A stretch of 64,000 nt of DNA from Rhizobium sp. SL86. GTDB lineage: Bacteria > Pseudomonadota > Alphaproteobacteria > Rhizobiales > Rhizobiaceae. Every line of letters begins with the position of its first letter. Within the stretch, counting starts at the first letter, position 1. The position numbers and the translations under genes are program-made. This document shows, piece after piece, positions 41,909 to 50,854 of this stretch. A model generated the notes under the pieces. It ran no database searches and was not told where the DNA came from. It worked only from the letters and a program-made list of their open reading frames with translations. Location of the stretch: contig NZ_JAPPRJ010000002.1 of assembly GCF_026672545.1 (NCBI RefSeq), positions 62,001 through 126,000 on the forward strand, written 5' to 3'.

Positions 41909-44635
41909 TTACCTTCGCGCGCGCAGTTCCAGCGATCCCGCCTGCATCGAACGGGCAGATCGCACCGCCTTTGCCGAAAACCTCTCCGCATCTGCGTGCC
42001 GACCGCGAGACGCCGAAAGCAGCGCGGCAAGGCGCAAGATCTCCGGATGACACCATCGTTCCTGGCGCAGGCACCGGTTGGAGAGGGCCTGCGCCAGGCA
42101 GTGTTCGGCTTGGTCCATGTCGCCTGCCTGAAGGAAGGCTTCCGCCAGGATGCAACGATAGAAGGCGACGCGCGTCAGCCAGCCGCCGCGGGTAAGCTCC
42201 TCTATCCCATCCTGCATCCTTGCCAGGCCCTCGCCCCGTGCCGCTTCGATCGCGCCAGCGAAAAACTGGCTAGTTCCCGACCACACGCTGATGTTTTCCT
42301 GTGTGCTGATGTCCGCGAGCTGGCGCTGCAACCGCGACGCGGTCTCGAGGTTTCCCGTAAGATAGGCGATTGGCAGGGCGGCCAGCGAGATCGCATTGCC
42401 CTGCGAAATCAGATGGCCCAGTCCATTGGCCCGAGACACCGCCGCCATCGCCATCTGAGAGGCCCGGTCCGGCTCTCCCATCAGCCAGAGCAGAAACGAC
42501 CGCGACATTCCGATGGCGACGCAGAGATCCATCTGGAAACGCGACAGGCCGGGACGATCCTCGAGCCCCTGCCAGGCTTCTGAGAGTAGCTCGAGCCGGC
42601 GTGACGCCGACGACAGGCGGCCGGCATAAACCTCGATATGCGCAAGCAGCCGCTCCGCATCAGGCGCTGCTGACCACTCCAGACCGGACGTCGCCCCGAA
42701 ACGCTCAAGCCCCCGCAAGGCTTCTCGCGGCCGACCGGTATAGGCCAGGTGTACCGCCTGGCCCCAGACGGCCCGCAGTTGAAATTCAATGCTGCCCGCC
42801 ACAGAAGCATGCAGAAGACTGTCAGACCATGCCGCACCGGTTTCCGGTCTCAGCCGCAGTGCCAGGGTGAGGGCCCAGGCACGGGCGATCGTCAGCTTTA
42901 CCGTGGCAAGCGTCGTCTCCGGGGCAAGATCCTGCCCTGCACCAAGCGCCAGTTCGACCGCCGTCAGCATTTCCTTGAAGGCGGACAGTTCCTGCCATAA
43001 AGGCAATGCGCTCACCGTGAGATCGACACCCATCTGCGGGTCACCCTCGGTGCCGAACGCCCAGCCGATTGCCGCCCTCACATCATCGATGCGACCCCGA
43101 TGCTTGCGCAACCACGGCTGAGAGCTGTCGGTGGACCAGGCCTGCTCCGCCTGGCGGAGCCACTCCCGCATCCGGCTGGCGAAGTGTCGCTTCGCCCTGT
43201 CCCGCTCGGGCGCTGCAGCCAGTCGCTGGCGTGCATAGGAACGGGTGCTTTCCGCCAGGCGGTACTGGATGGATCCATCCTCGGATTCAGCCGAGACCAT
43301 CGATTTCGCCACCAGTTGAGCCAGCGCGTCCCGTCCGGCCAGCGCATCGAGGCAGCCAGCGGAAAACAGTGCATCGGCATCGTCAGCGGTAAACCGACCG
43401 GCGAAAACCGACAGCAGACGCAGAAGGACCGCCTCGCTTTCCGGAAGCAGGCGATAGCTCCAGTCCAGTGCGGCCTCCAGCGTCTGATGGCGGAGCGGCG
43501 CATGTCGCGGCCCGCGCCCCAGCATGTGGAGCCCCTGCTGCAGCGCAGTGTCGAGTGCAGAGGGTGTGAAAATCGCAGCATTGCCGGCGGCAAGCTCGAT
43601 GGCAAGCGCCAGGCCTTCCACGCGGGCACAGATCGAGACGATGCTGTCGACATTGTCATCCGTCAGCTGGAATGCACCGGTGCTTTTTGCCCGCGCAACA
43701 AAGAGTTGCACGGCTGGAAAGCCATGTGCTTCGGCGGCGCGCAGCTGCCGTTGGTCTTCGGGATAGGCGAGACCGGCAAGAAAATGGACATGCTCGTGCC
43801 GGGTCCGCAGTGGCGCGCGGCTCGTTGCGATGATGCCGGCCAAGGGTATCGTCGAGGCAATCCGATCGACGGCAGCCGCCGCCATGGCGCTGACATGCTC
43901 GCAATTGTCCACGATCAGCAGCGTCCGGTTCTGTCGCAACACCTCGATCACACCCGCCACGGGGTCCTCCAGGCCAAGCGACACACCGACCGCCGTCGCC
44001 AGAGCCGGCACGACAAAGCGGGGGTCGTCGATCGTCGACAGATCCACAAAGGCGGTGCCGCCGGGAAACTGACCGCGCATCCGCTCAGCGATTGCGATGG
44101 CAAGCGAGGTCTTTCCCACCCCTCCGGGGCCCGCAATAGTGACGTAGCCGGGTCGATCCAGCTTCTGCGCGATCATCCCCGCCACCTCATCACGTCCATA
44201 AAGCTGTGGCACGTCCGGCGGTCCGGCGGGTTGCTGTCGATCGTTACGAAGCGCGTCCCACCCGTCAGCACCGTCAAGCCTGGCGACGAACTTGTATCCC
44301 CGCCCGGCAATGGTTGCGATATAGGCGGTATCGCCGTCATGTTCGGCCAGCTGCCGGCGCAGGGTCGCAATATTCACCTTCAGATTGTCCATATGGACGA
44401 AGCAGTCGGGCCAGGCATGCGCGACCAGTTCGGCCTTGCTGACGACATCGCCCGCCCGGCTCACCAGCAAGGTCAGCAGATCGAAGGCTCGACCGCCCAG
44501 GTGAACAGGTTCGCCCTGATGCAGCAGAAGTTGCCGTTCCGGCAAAAGTCGGAAAGAACCAAAGCGGTATTCGGACCGCAGTGGCGCAGGCCTGGAACCT
44601 GCATCCTTTCCTCCGCCGTCGCGCGTCTCTTGCAT
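41909..44635 (-). CDS. Large regulator: OmpR-type winged helix, NTPase and TPR
   Basis: The product is 908 residues. Residues about 23-117 are an OmpR/PhoB-type DNA-binding winged helix (LGGRAFDLLTLLVSRAGDVVSK, then VNIATLRRQLAEH and TIAGRGYKFVA). An NTPase follows, with P-loop GPGGVGKTS near residue 170, Walker B-like LLIVDNCEH near 240 and a sensor region LEAALDWSYRLLPESE. The last ~380 residues are helical repeats of TPR type. It belongs to the STAND-like ATPase regulators, in which ligand and ATP switch a DNA-binding protein. It faces two alpha/beta hydrolase genes across 319 bases and probably controls them. Confidence 0.85.
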   Translation of the reverse strand: MQETRDGGGKDAGSRPAPLRSEYRFGSFRLLPERQLLLHQGEPVHLGGRAFDLLTLLVSRAGDVVSKAELVAHAWPDCFVHMDNLKVNIATLRRQLAEHDGDTAYIATIAGRGYKFVARLDGADGWDALRNDRQQPAGPPDVPQLYGRDEVAGMIAQKLDRPGYVTIAGPGGVGKTSLAIAIAERMRGQFPGGTAFVDLSTIDDPRFVVPALATAVGVSLGLEDPVAGVIEVLRQNRTLLIVDNCEHVSAMAAAAVDRIASTIPLAGIIATSRAPLRTRHEHVHFLAGLAYPEDQRQLRAAEAHGFPAVQLFVARAKSTGAFQLTDDNVDSIVSICARVEGLALAIELAAGNAAIFTPSALDTALQQGLHMLGRGPRHAPLRHQTLEAALDWSYRLLPESEAVLLRLLSVFAGRFTADDADALFSAGCLDALAGRDALAQLVAKSMVSAESEDGSIQYRLAESTRSYARQRLAAAPERDRAKRHFASRMREWLRQAEQAWSTDSSQPWLRKHRGRIDDVRAAIGWAFGTEGDPQMGVDLTVSALPLWQELSAFKEMLTAVELALGAGQDLAPETTLATVKLTIARAWALTLALRLRPETGAAWSDSLLHASVAGSIEFQLRAVWGQAVHLAYTGRPREALRGLERFGATSGLEWSAAPDAERLLAHIEVYAGRLSSASRRLELLSEAWQGLEDRPGLSRFQMDLCVAIGMSRSFLLWLMGEPDRASQMAMAAVSRANGLGHLISQGNAISLAALPIAYLTGNLETASRLQRQLADISTQENISVWSGTSQFFAGAIEAARGEGLARMQDGIEELTRGGWLTRVAFYRCILAEAFLQAGDMDQAEHCLAQALSNRCLRQERWCHPEILRLAALLSASRGRHADAERFSAKAVRSARSMQAGSLELRARR

Positions 44636-44954
44636 TGGATATCCCCGGATGCGCCAGCGTTCGTCACAGTGTATCGCCTAAACCGGCATCCGCCAGGCGA
44701 AAACCAAAAAAGTGCAACCGGACTTTCGGGAGCAGGATTGGCGCTGATCGTCATGCCCGGCCAGCAACGATCGACGTCTTGCACCAGGCCGCAGCGGGAT
44801 GGTCTTCCTCAACGGGCGTGCGGCGGGAGCGCCACATGCTTGCCCCTCTGCTTTTTACCTCAATTAACTCGAGCTGCGAAGAGCCCAATGCTACCCCAGG
44901 TGACAGAAGGGCGTTTATCAGAGACCGTCCGGATTGCCTGGTGAGGGGACTGAC
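44636..44954. other. Divergent intergenic region, promoters only
   Basis: This 319-base gap lies between the winged-helix/ATPase regulator (minus) and a secreted hydrolase (plus). It contains AT-richer patches (about 44703-44720 and 44850-44880) that may hold the two promoters, and GAGGGGACTGAC just before the hydrolase ATG. Open frames here lack any domain. No strong repeat was noticed. Confidence 0.45.
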
Positions 44955-45929
44955 ATGAAACACATCATGATGATGGCGGCGACAGCCCTGCTGATCGCGA
45001 CACCTGCAGCAGCCGAGACGCGCTGCGAAATGGCAGCAACAACGGCGGCGGCGAAAACCCCTCCCGTTATACGTTATAACACGCAGACGATCGACGGTGT
45101 GTCGATCTTCTACCGCGAGGCAGGACCGGCCGATGCGCCGGTGCTTCTGCTCCTCCACGGCTTTCCGACATCGTCGCACATGTTCCGCAACCTCATTCCA
45201 CAGCTCGCCGATCGTTACCATGTGATCGCGCCCGATTTCCCGGGCTTCGGACATAGCGAAGCGCCGGATCATACCCGCTTTGATTATACCTTCGCCCATC
45301 TGGCCGATCTGATGGACAAGCTGACGGTATCGCTGGGCGTCACTCATTACAGCATGTATGTCATGGATTACGGCGCCCCGGTCGGCTACCGGCTGGCGAT
45401 CAAACATCCGGAGCGGGTGCAGACGATGGTCGTACAGAACGGCAATGCCTATGTGGAAGGCCTCGACAATGACTTCTGGGCGCCGGTCAAGGAATATTGG
45501 GCCGATCCGTCACAGGCACGACGGGAGACGCTGAACGTCATGGTGACCCCTGCCATCACGAAGTTCCAATATACCGACGGGGTCGGCGATCTTTCACGCA
45601 TCAGCCCGGACAACTGGACGATCGATCAGACCTTGCTCGACCGTCCCGGCAATCGTGACATCCAGCTGGACCTCTTCCGCGACTACGGCACCAACGTGCC
45701 GCTATATCCGCAATTCCAGGCCTTCTTCCGCGACCACAAGCCACCGACGCTGATCGTCTGGGGCAAGAACGACAAGATCTTCCCCGAGGCCGGCGCACAT
45801 CCCTACTTGCGCGACCTGCCGGACGCGGAAATGCACATCCTCGACACCGGCCATTTCGCCCTCGAGGAAAAGCTCGACGTCATGGCGCCGCTGATCCGGG
45901 ATTTCCTCGATCGCAAGCTCTGCAAGTGA
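44955..45929 (+). CDS. Exported alpha/beta hydrolase, epoxide-hydrolase/dehalogenase type
   Basis: The product is 324 residues. ATG at 44955 follows GAGGGGACTGAC. A signal peptide ([13 protein letters not shown]) targets it to the periplasm. Catalytic features: oxyanion [12 protein letters not shown], nucleophile in VMDYGAPVG where the elbow residue is Asp (as in haloalkane dehalogenases and epoxide hydrolases, not the Ser of esterases), acid in WGKNDKIFP and His in DTGHFALEE. It starts a plus-strand group with a second hydrolase and is divergent from the large ATPase regulator. The natural substrate is unknown. Confidence 0.85.
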   Translation: MKHIMMMAATALLIATPAAAETRCEMAATTAAAKTPPVIRYNTQTIDGVSIFYREAGPADAPVLLLLHGFPTSSHMFRNLIPQLADRYHVIAPDFPGFGHSEAPDHTRFDYTFAHLADLMDKLTVSLGVTHYSMYVMDYGAPVGYRLAIKHPERVQTMVVQNGNAYVEGLDNDFWAPVKEYWADPSQARRETLNVMVTPAITKFQYTDGVGDLSRISPDNWTIDQTLLDRPGNRDIQLDLFRDYGTNVPLYPQFQAFFRDHKPPTLIVWGKNDKIFPEAGAHPYLRDLPDAEMHILDTGHFALEEKLDVMAPLIRDFLDRKLCK

Positions 45930-45977
45930 CGAAAGGCTGAGGTTCAGCAAAAACGGCACCTTTGGAAGGACAGGACC

Positions 45978-46706
45978 ATGGACGGCAATGATATTGCTTC
46001 CCCAGCACTTGCCACTGAAACGGGCACGTCAATCGTGCTGGTGCATGGGGCCTTTGTCGATGCCTCGGGTTGGCAGCCTGTCTTTGAGCTGCTGACGCGT
46101 CAGGGGCATGAGGTCATCGTGGTGCAGAACCAGACGCTGACGCTTGAAGGAGATGTCGAGGCCACGCAGCGGGCCATCACGACAGCGCGGCATCCGGTCG
46201 TTCTGGTCGGCCACAGCTATGGGGGTGCGGTCATTACCGAGGCCGGACATTCGCAGAAGGTCAAGTCTCTCGCCTACATCGCAGCCTTCGTGCCGGATGC
46301 CGGGGAATCGGTCGCACTGCTGAATGATGAGCCCGCGAAGCCTGGCGAGGCGAAAGCGCCGGTCATGCCACCGCGCGATGGTTTTCTGCTCGTCGATCCG
46401 GCAGCCTTTCCGCTGGCATTCGCAGCCGATGTCGCGCCGGAAAAGACCCGCTTCATGGCCGCCGCGCAAGTGCCGTGGGGTCTCATGGCCGCCACGACGC
46501 CCGTCAGCCGGGCACCCTGGAAAACGAAACCGAGCTTTTATCTGGTCGCCACCGCCGACCGGATGGTTCCGCCGAGCGCCCAACGACGGATGGCGTACAG
46601 GGCCGGCGCCAGCGTATTCGAAATCGACAGCAGCCACGCAGTGATGCTGTCCCACCCGCTCGAAACCGCGAATTTCATCGCGACGGCAGCAGATGTGCCA
46701 AGCTGA
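45978..46706 (+). CDS. Alpha/beta hydrolase, EstC/salicylate-esterase-like
   Basis: The product is 242 residues without a signal peptide. It has VLVHGAFVDASGW (oxyanion hole), the serine elbow VLVGHSYGGAVI, the acid in ATADRMVPP and the histidine in DSSHAVMLSHP. This pattern is common in small esterases related to EstC and plant methyl-salicylate esterases. It follows the exported hydrolase by 48 bases and is probably co-transcribed. Substrate unknown. Confidence 0.88.
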   Translation: MDGNDIASPALATETGTSIVLVHGAFVDASGWQPVFELLTRQGHEVIVVQNQTLTLEGDVEATQRAITTARHPVVLVGHSYGGAVITEAGHSQKVKSLAYIAAFVPDAGESVALLNDEPAKPGEAKAPVMPPRDGFLLVDPAAFPLAFAADVAPEKTRFMAAAQVPWGLMAATTPVSRAPWKTKPSFYLVATADRMVPPSAQRRMAYRAGASVFEIDSSHAVMLSHPLETANFIATAADVPS

Positions 46707-46864
46707 AGAAATGCACCGGCCCTGGAACGGCTATGCGGTCGCATGCCGGATCGCCGCGATGCGGCGATCGCGCGGGGATAAGCCAACTTCCGGCTGCAGG
46801 TGATTTCAACTATCGTTTCACTGCATGGCCGATTTGAAGCCATGCAGTCGGAGAGGAGCCGGGG

Positions 46865-47500
46865 ATGACGTATGGTTTCATGAGCATTGCCCTGACACCG
46901 AGCGTGCGTGCCGCCCAGGCGGAGATGGGGGCTGAGGAGCTTTGGTCCGATTTCAGGGGCGACCGCGCGTTTGACCGGTTCACCGCCAATGAGGCCGCCT
47001 TCATCGCGGAGCGTGACAGCTTCTACATGGCGTCCGTTTCTGAAAAGGGCTGGCCTTATGTCCAGCATCGGGGCGGACCGCCCGGTTTCCTGAAGGTGAT
47101 CGACGACCAGACCCTTGCTTTCCTCGACTATCGTGGCAACCGGCAATACATCAGCACCGGCAATTTCAAGGCCGACGACCGGGCCTGCCTTATCCTGGTC
47201 GATTATTCGAGGCGTGCGCGCCTCAAAATCTTCGCTCACGTCGAAACACTGTCTCTCGAAGCCAATGCCGAACTGAAGTCCTATCTGACCGACGCGCAAT
47301 ACCGCGCAGTCCCCGAGCGAATATTCCGGCTGCGACTCGAAGCCTTCGACTGGAACTGTCCCCAACACATCTTGCCACGGTACACCGCGCACGAGGTCTC
47401 CATCGCCGCGCAACGCCTGCATGATGACATTGCCGCCCTGGAGCAGGAAAACGCAGCGTTGCGCCAGAGGATCCAGGCTCTCACCAATGAGGGATCGTGA
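46865..47500 (+). CDS. Pyridoxamine-phosphate-oxidase-like flavoprotein (PPOX family)
   Basis: The product is 211 residues; GAGAGGAG precedes the ATG. The FMN-binding split barrel is recognisable in DSFYMASVSEKGWPYVQHRGGPPGF and GNRQYISTGNF, and DDRACLILVDYSRRARLKI follows. The last ~30 residues (LHDDIAALEQENAALRQRI) form a short coiled coil. Proteins of this group bind FMN or haem-like cofactors and often have no known reaction. It may belong to the same transcript as the two hydrolases, 158 bases upstream. Confidence 0.8.
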   Translation: MTYGFMSIALTPSVRAAQAEMGAEELWSDFRGDRAFDRFTANEAAFIAERDSFYMASVSEKGWPYVQHRGGPPGFLKVIDDQTLAFLDYRGNRQYISTGNFKADDRACLILVDYSRRARLKIFAHVETLSLEANAELKSYLTDAQYRAVPERIFRLRLEAFDWNCPQHILPRYTAHEVSIAAQRLHDDIAALEQENAALRQRIQALTNEGS

Positions 47501-47630
47501 GTGCGCGATAGTGCCGGGAAGGCCGGGGGCACCCACAGAAGCGAGGCCGACTGGATCCGATGCTGAATAGGTCCCGACGGCGCGGATCACCTGGGAGCGA
47601 CAAACAGGCTCCTTCCGCGCGATCTACCCG

Positions 47631-48551
47631 CTAATAACCTGCCGCGCGATCGACTTGCCCCTCGGGCGTCTTGCCACGTTCGATCGCCGCGATGGCGCGC
47701 AGCACGTGGCCGGTACCTGCCACCGGATCGACCCAGCTGGCGATATGCGGCGTTATAGTGACATTGCGTTCCGTCCAGAAGGGATGATCGGCAGCCAGCG
47801 GCTCCTTGCGGAAGACATCGAGCATGGCACCACCGATCTGGCCGCTGCGGAGAGCGTCAAGCAGGTCCTCCTCAACAAGTTGCTCACCGCGCCCCGCATT
47901 GATGACATAAGCCCCTTTTGGCAAGGCAGCGAATGTCTTGTGATCGAGGATGCCAATCGTTTCTTCGGTGTGCGGCAGAAGGCTGATCAGGATATCGGTC
48001 CCATCAAGAAAGGGTTTGAGGCCGTCCGGGCCGCCGAAGATCTCAAAACCTTTGACCGGCCGCCCGCTCCTGTTCCAGCCGCGCACCTTGTAGCCCATTG
48101 CCGACAGCGCCCGGGCGCAGGCCTGGCCGAGCCCGCCCATGCCCATGATGCCGATTTGCGGATTCGACAGATCAAGCTTCTGCCAGATCCCGGCCGTCTG
48201 GTTTACGCGCATCTCATTCATGCGCCGATGATGATTGGTCACCGCCATCACGACGTATTGCACCATGCCGTCGGTTATCGACTTGTCGACCATGCGCACG
48301 ATCGGCAGGTGCGGCGGGATCGTGTTGTCGTTCAGAAGATGATCGACGCCGGCGCCCAGCGAAAACACCGCTTTGAGATTGGGATAACGCGCGATTTCCC
48401 CGGCACCCGGCGCCCAGCAGAGAATATAATGAACCTCTTCCAGCGGCCCTGTTTCGGGCCAGGCATGAACGACGAGATCGGGTGCCTGACTGGCGAAGGC
48501 CTGTTGCCAGGCTGCCGTCGGGGCAGTCTTTCTGATGATGACGAGGCTCAC
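47631..48551 (-). CDS. ghrA: Glyoxylate/hydroxypyruvate reductase A-like dehydrogenase
   Basis: The product is 306 residues from GTG 48551 (GGAG upstream). It is a D-2-hydroxyacid dehydrogenase: Rossmann motif GMGGLGQACARAL near residue 145, catalytic Arg in INAGRGEQLVEED, and His in TITPHIASW. The length and WAPGAGEIARYPNLKAVFSLGAGVDH region match GhrA. It is the last gene of the importer/oxidase operon and could reduce the 2-oxo acid or glyoxylate made by the oxidase. The start is 83 bases from the binding-protein stop. Confidence 0.85.
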   Translation of the reverse strand: MSLVIIRKTAPTAAWQQAFASQAPDLVVHAWPETGPLEEVHYILCWAPGAGEIARYPNLKAVFSLGAGVDHLLNDNTIPPHLPIVRMVDKSITDGMVQYVVMAVTNHHRRMNEMRVNQTAGIWQKLDLSNPQIGIMGMGGLGQACARALSAMGYKVRGWNRSGRPVKGFEIFGGPDGLKPFLDGTDILISLLPHTEETIGILDHKTFAALPKGAYVINAGRGEQLVEEDLLDALRSGQIGGAMLDVFRKEPLAADHPFWTERNVTITPHIASWVDPVAGTGHVLRAIAAIERGKTPEGQVDRAAGY

Positions 48552-48634
48552 GCCACACTCCAAACGCACATGTCAAACAAGCCGTCGGAAAGCCCACGCG
48601 GCCCTCCGACGGCGAAAGGCTCAGCCAGAACGGC

Positions 48635-49684
48635 TCACCGTTCGATCATCTTGTTCCAGCGGCTGTTCCATTCGGCGCGCTTGGCATTGATCGCATCCCA
48701 GTCGAGGACAACGGCGGTTTTCATGTAGCTCTGGAATGCGTCGAGCTTCGCCTTGCCTTCCGGCGTCGAGGCGACTGCCTTCGGATTGGAAGGATAGACA
48801 TCGCCCGCATCGAGCGCCTTGGACTGCGCGTCGGCTGAGAGCAGATAAGCGGCAAGCTTCTGCGTCAGTTCCGGCTCGCTGTTCTTGGCGATCGGGCAAG
48901 CCGTGTACATCAGCACCACGGAGCCTTCCTTCGGCTGCGCATAATTGACGGGGATGTTCTGTGCCTTGAGCGTGCTGACCGCTGTCGGAGTGAGCGGGAA
49001 GATTGCCGCTTCGCCCGTCTGAGTCATTTCGGAAATCTTTGCCGAGTTCGGGATGTATTCCAGCACGTTCTTGCCGATCATCTCGCCGAACTTCGTAAAG
49101 CCCGGTTCGACATTGGTCTCGTCACCGCCCTGGATGCGATTGAACATCAGGAAAGCGTGCAGTCCGAAGGACGAGGCGGAGGCCGACTGGAAGACCACCT
49201 TGCCGGCAAATTTCGGATCGGCAAAGTCCATCCAGGACGTCGGGGCAGCCCAGCCGTTGTCGGCAAACAGCTTCGTGTTATAGGCAATCCCCGTCATGCC
49301 CATGTTGACGCCGACGGCCATGTCGTCCTTCATGCGGGCAGCTTTGTCGACTTCGGCAAGCTCCGGGCTTGGTTTGAGCTTTTCGCACAGGCCGAGGCCG
49401 ATGGCGCGATACATGACGCCATCGTCGAGGAACATCAGGTTCATCTGCGGCGCGTCCTTGGCGGCGGTCGCCTTGGCGAGAATATCGCTGGACGTGCCGG
49501 GTACGATGACGATCTTCACGTCATTGGCCTTTTCGAAGGCCGGGAAGACGGCCTGGGTGAAGGTGCGTTCCAGGTTGCCGCCGTTCATCCCGACATACAG
49601 CGTCTTGGTCTCGGCATGGGCAGAACCGGCGACGGTCAGGCATGCGATGCTTGCGGCAAGTGCCGCATGGATGGATCTCATCAT
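48635..49684 (-). CDS. Periplasmic binding protein, polyamine/opine ABC importer
   Basis: The product is 349 residues with a signal peptide ending AGSAHA before ETKTLYVG. It has the PotD-like fold of class 1 (spermidine/putrescine) binding proteins: LMFLDDGVMYRAIGLG, GVNMGMTGIAYNTKLFADNGW, SWMDFADPKFAGKV and SGE/TGEAAIFP-like text near the hinge. The gene abuts the oxidase gene and belongs to the same minus-strand operon as the ATPase and permeases at 52551-55276. The ligand is likely an amine or amino-acid conjugate, given the oxidase subunits encoded beside it. Confidence 0.85.
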   Translation of the reverse strand: MMRSIHAALAASIACLTVAGSAHAETKTLYVGMNGGNLERTFTQAVFPAFEKANDVKIVIVPGTSSDILAKATAAKDAPQMNLMFLDDGVMYRAIGLGLCEKLKPSPELAEVDKAARMKDDMAVGVNMGMTGIAYNTKLFADNGWAAPTSWMDFADPKFAGKVVFQSASASSFGLHAFLMFNRIQGGDETNVEPGFTKFGEMIGKNVLEYIPNSAKISEMTQTGEAAIFPLTPTAVSTLKAQNIPVNYAQPKEGSVVLMYTACPIAKNSEPELTQKLAAYLLSADAQSKALDAGDVYPSNPKAVASTPEGKAKLDAFQSYMKTAVVLDWDAINAKRAEWNSRWNKMIER

Positions 49685-50854
49685 TCACGTTCCCCTTGAT
49701 TGAAGGCTCTGCGGAAAAACGCCGGCGCCCGAGCCCAAAGCGGCGTCGACGGAAAAACGGTCGATCGAAAAGGCGTCGATCGGCGTGGTGGTCTCACCGG
49801 TGGTGATCAGCTCGGCAATCACCTCGCCGACCCCTGGCGCGATCTGAAAACCGGCACCGGAAAAACCGAAGGCATGGATGAGATCGGGTGTCGTGCGGCT
49901 TGCGCCGATCACCGGGTTCTTGTCCGGCATCGCGCCTTCCGTCCCCGACCAGAAACGGATTGCATGGGCGCCTTTCAACAATGGGAACAACTGCACCGCG
50001 CGCTGCATCACGCGCGTGACCGCGCTGCCCGTCGGCCGGGAAAAATCGGCGTCGTCGGCCCTTGCCAGTCCACGCTCGCCGCCGATGATGCAGTTACCGC
50101 GCTCCACCTGTCGGGCGTAGACATTGCCGCCCTCGACGCCAGTATTGACAGTCATGAAGACCTTCATCGGTTCGGTGACGATCATCGACGGATAGATCCG
50201 GCCGAGAGGCACGCCTTCTCCGAAAGCATCGGCGAAAGGCCCCGCCCACGCGCCGGCGGCATTCACAAGATGCATGGCGCGGATTGCCGGTTTCCCCTGT
50301 GCCTCGACCAGAAACCCGCAGGCTTCCCTGGAAACGCCAAGCACTGGCGTCTGCTCGAAGATCGCGACACCTGCCCGTCTTGCGGCAGCGGCAAACCCGG
50401 CAGAGACAAGACGCGGATTGGCCTGGCCGTCATCGGCAGAAAACGAGGCGCCGAAAGCGACATCGCGACTGACCCAGGGAAACCGTTCCGCAAGCGCCCT
50501 CGAACCGATCAGCTCGAGTTGCAGGTCGGTCGATGCGGCCGTCCGGGCATAGGCTTCGAGCGACGCCATCTCCGCTTCGTTTCGGGCGAGCTTCAGTTGC
50601 CCGGTGCGGCGAAACTCGCCATCAATGCCGATCAGCTGCTTGAGTTTTGGCCAGACCGCATGGGCACGCTGGGCCAGCGGCAATTGCTCCGTCGGCCTGC
50701 CCTGGCGGCGCACGCCGCCATAATTCGTGCCGCTCGCCTGCGCCCCGCAGAAGCCACGCTCAAGCAAGGCGACCGACAGGCCCTTCTGCCTCAAAGCCAG
50801 CGCGGTGGAACACCCGACGAGACCGCCGCCGATGATCGCGACATCGACCTTCAT
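49685..50854 (-). CDS. FAD oxidase subunit, DAO family (OoxB/HcnC-like)
   Basis: The product is 389 residues; ATG at 50854 overlaps the previous stop (ATGA). The N terminus reads DVAIIGGGLVGCSTALALRQKG, the DAO Rossmann motif, and the C terminus has HAFGFSGAGFQIAPGVGEV, the FAD-closing motif. Glycine oxidase, sarcosine oxidase beta, HcnC and opine oxidase B subunits share this design. It oxidises a C-N bond of a secondary amine or amino acid. It works with the two subunits encoded just upstream. Confidence 0.88.
   Translation of the reverse strand: MKVDVAIIGGGLVGCSTALALRQKGLSVALLERGFCGAQASGTNYGGVRRQGRPTEQLPLAQRAHAVWPKLKQLIGIDGEFRRTGQLKLARNEAEMASLEAYARTAASTDLQLELIGSRALAERFPWVSRDVAFGASFSADDGQANPRLVSAGFAAAARRAGVAIFEQTPVLGVSREACGFLVEAQGKPAIRAMHLVNAAGAWAGPFADAFGEGVPLGRIYPSMIVTEPMKVFMTVNTGVEGGNVYARQVERGNCIIGGERGLARADDADFSRPTGSAVTRVMQRAVQLFPLLKGAHAIRFWSGTEGAMPDKNPVIGASRTTPDLIHAFGFSGAGFQIAPGVGEVIAELITTGETTTPIDAFSIDRFSVDAALGSGAGVFPQSLQSRGT

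Noticed and set aside
43100..44944. Long plus-strand frame of about 600 codons opposite the large ATPase regulator
   Set aside because: Antisense shadow; the minus-strand frame has clear winged-helix and P-loop motifs and this one has none.
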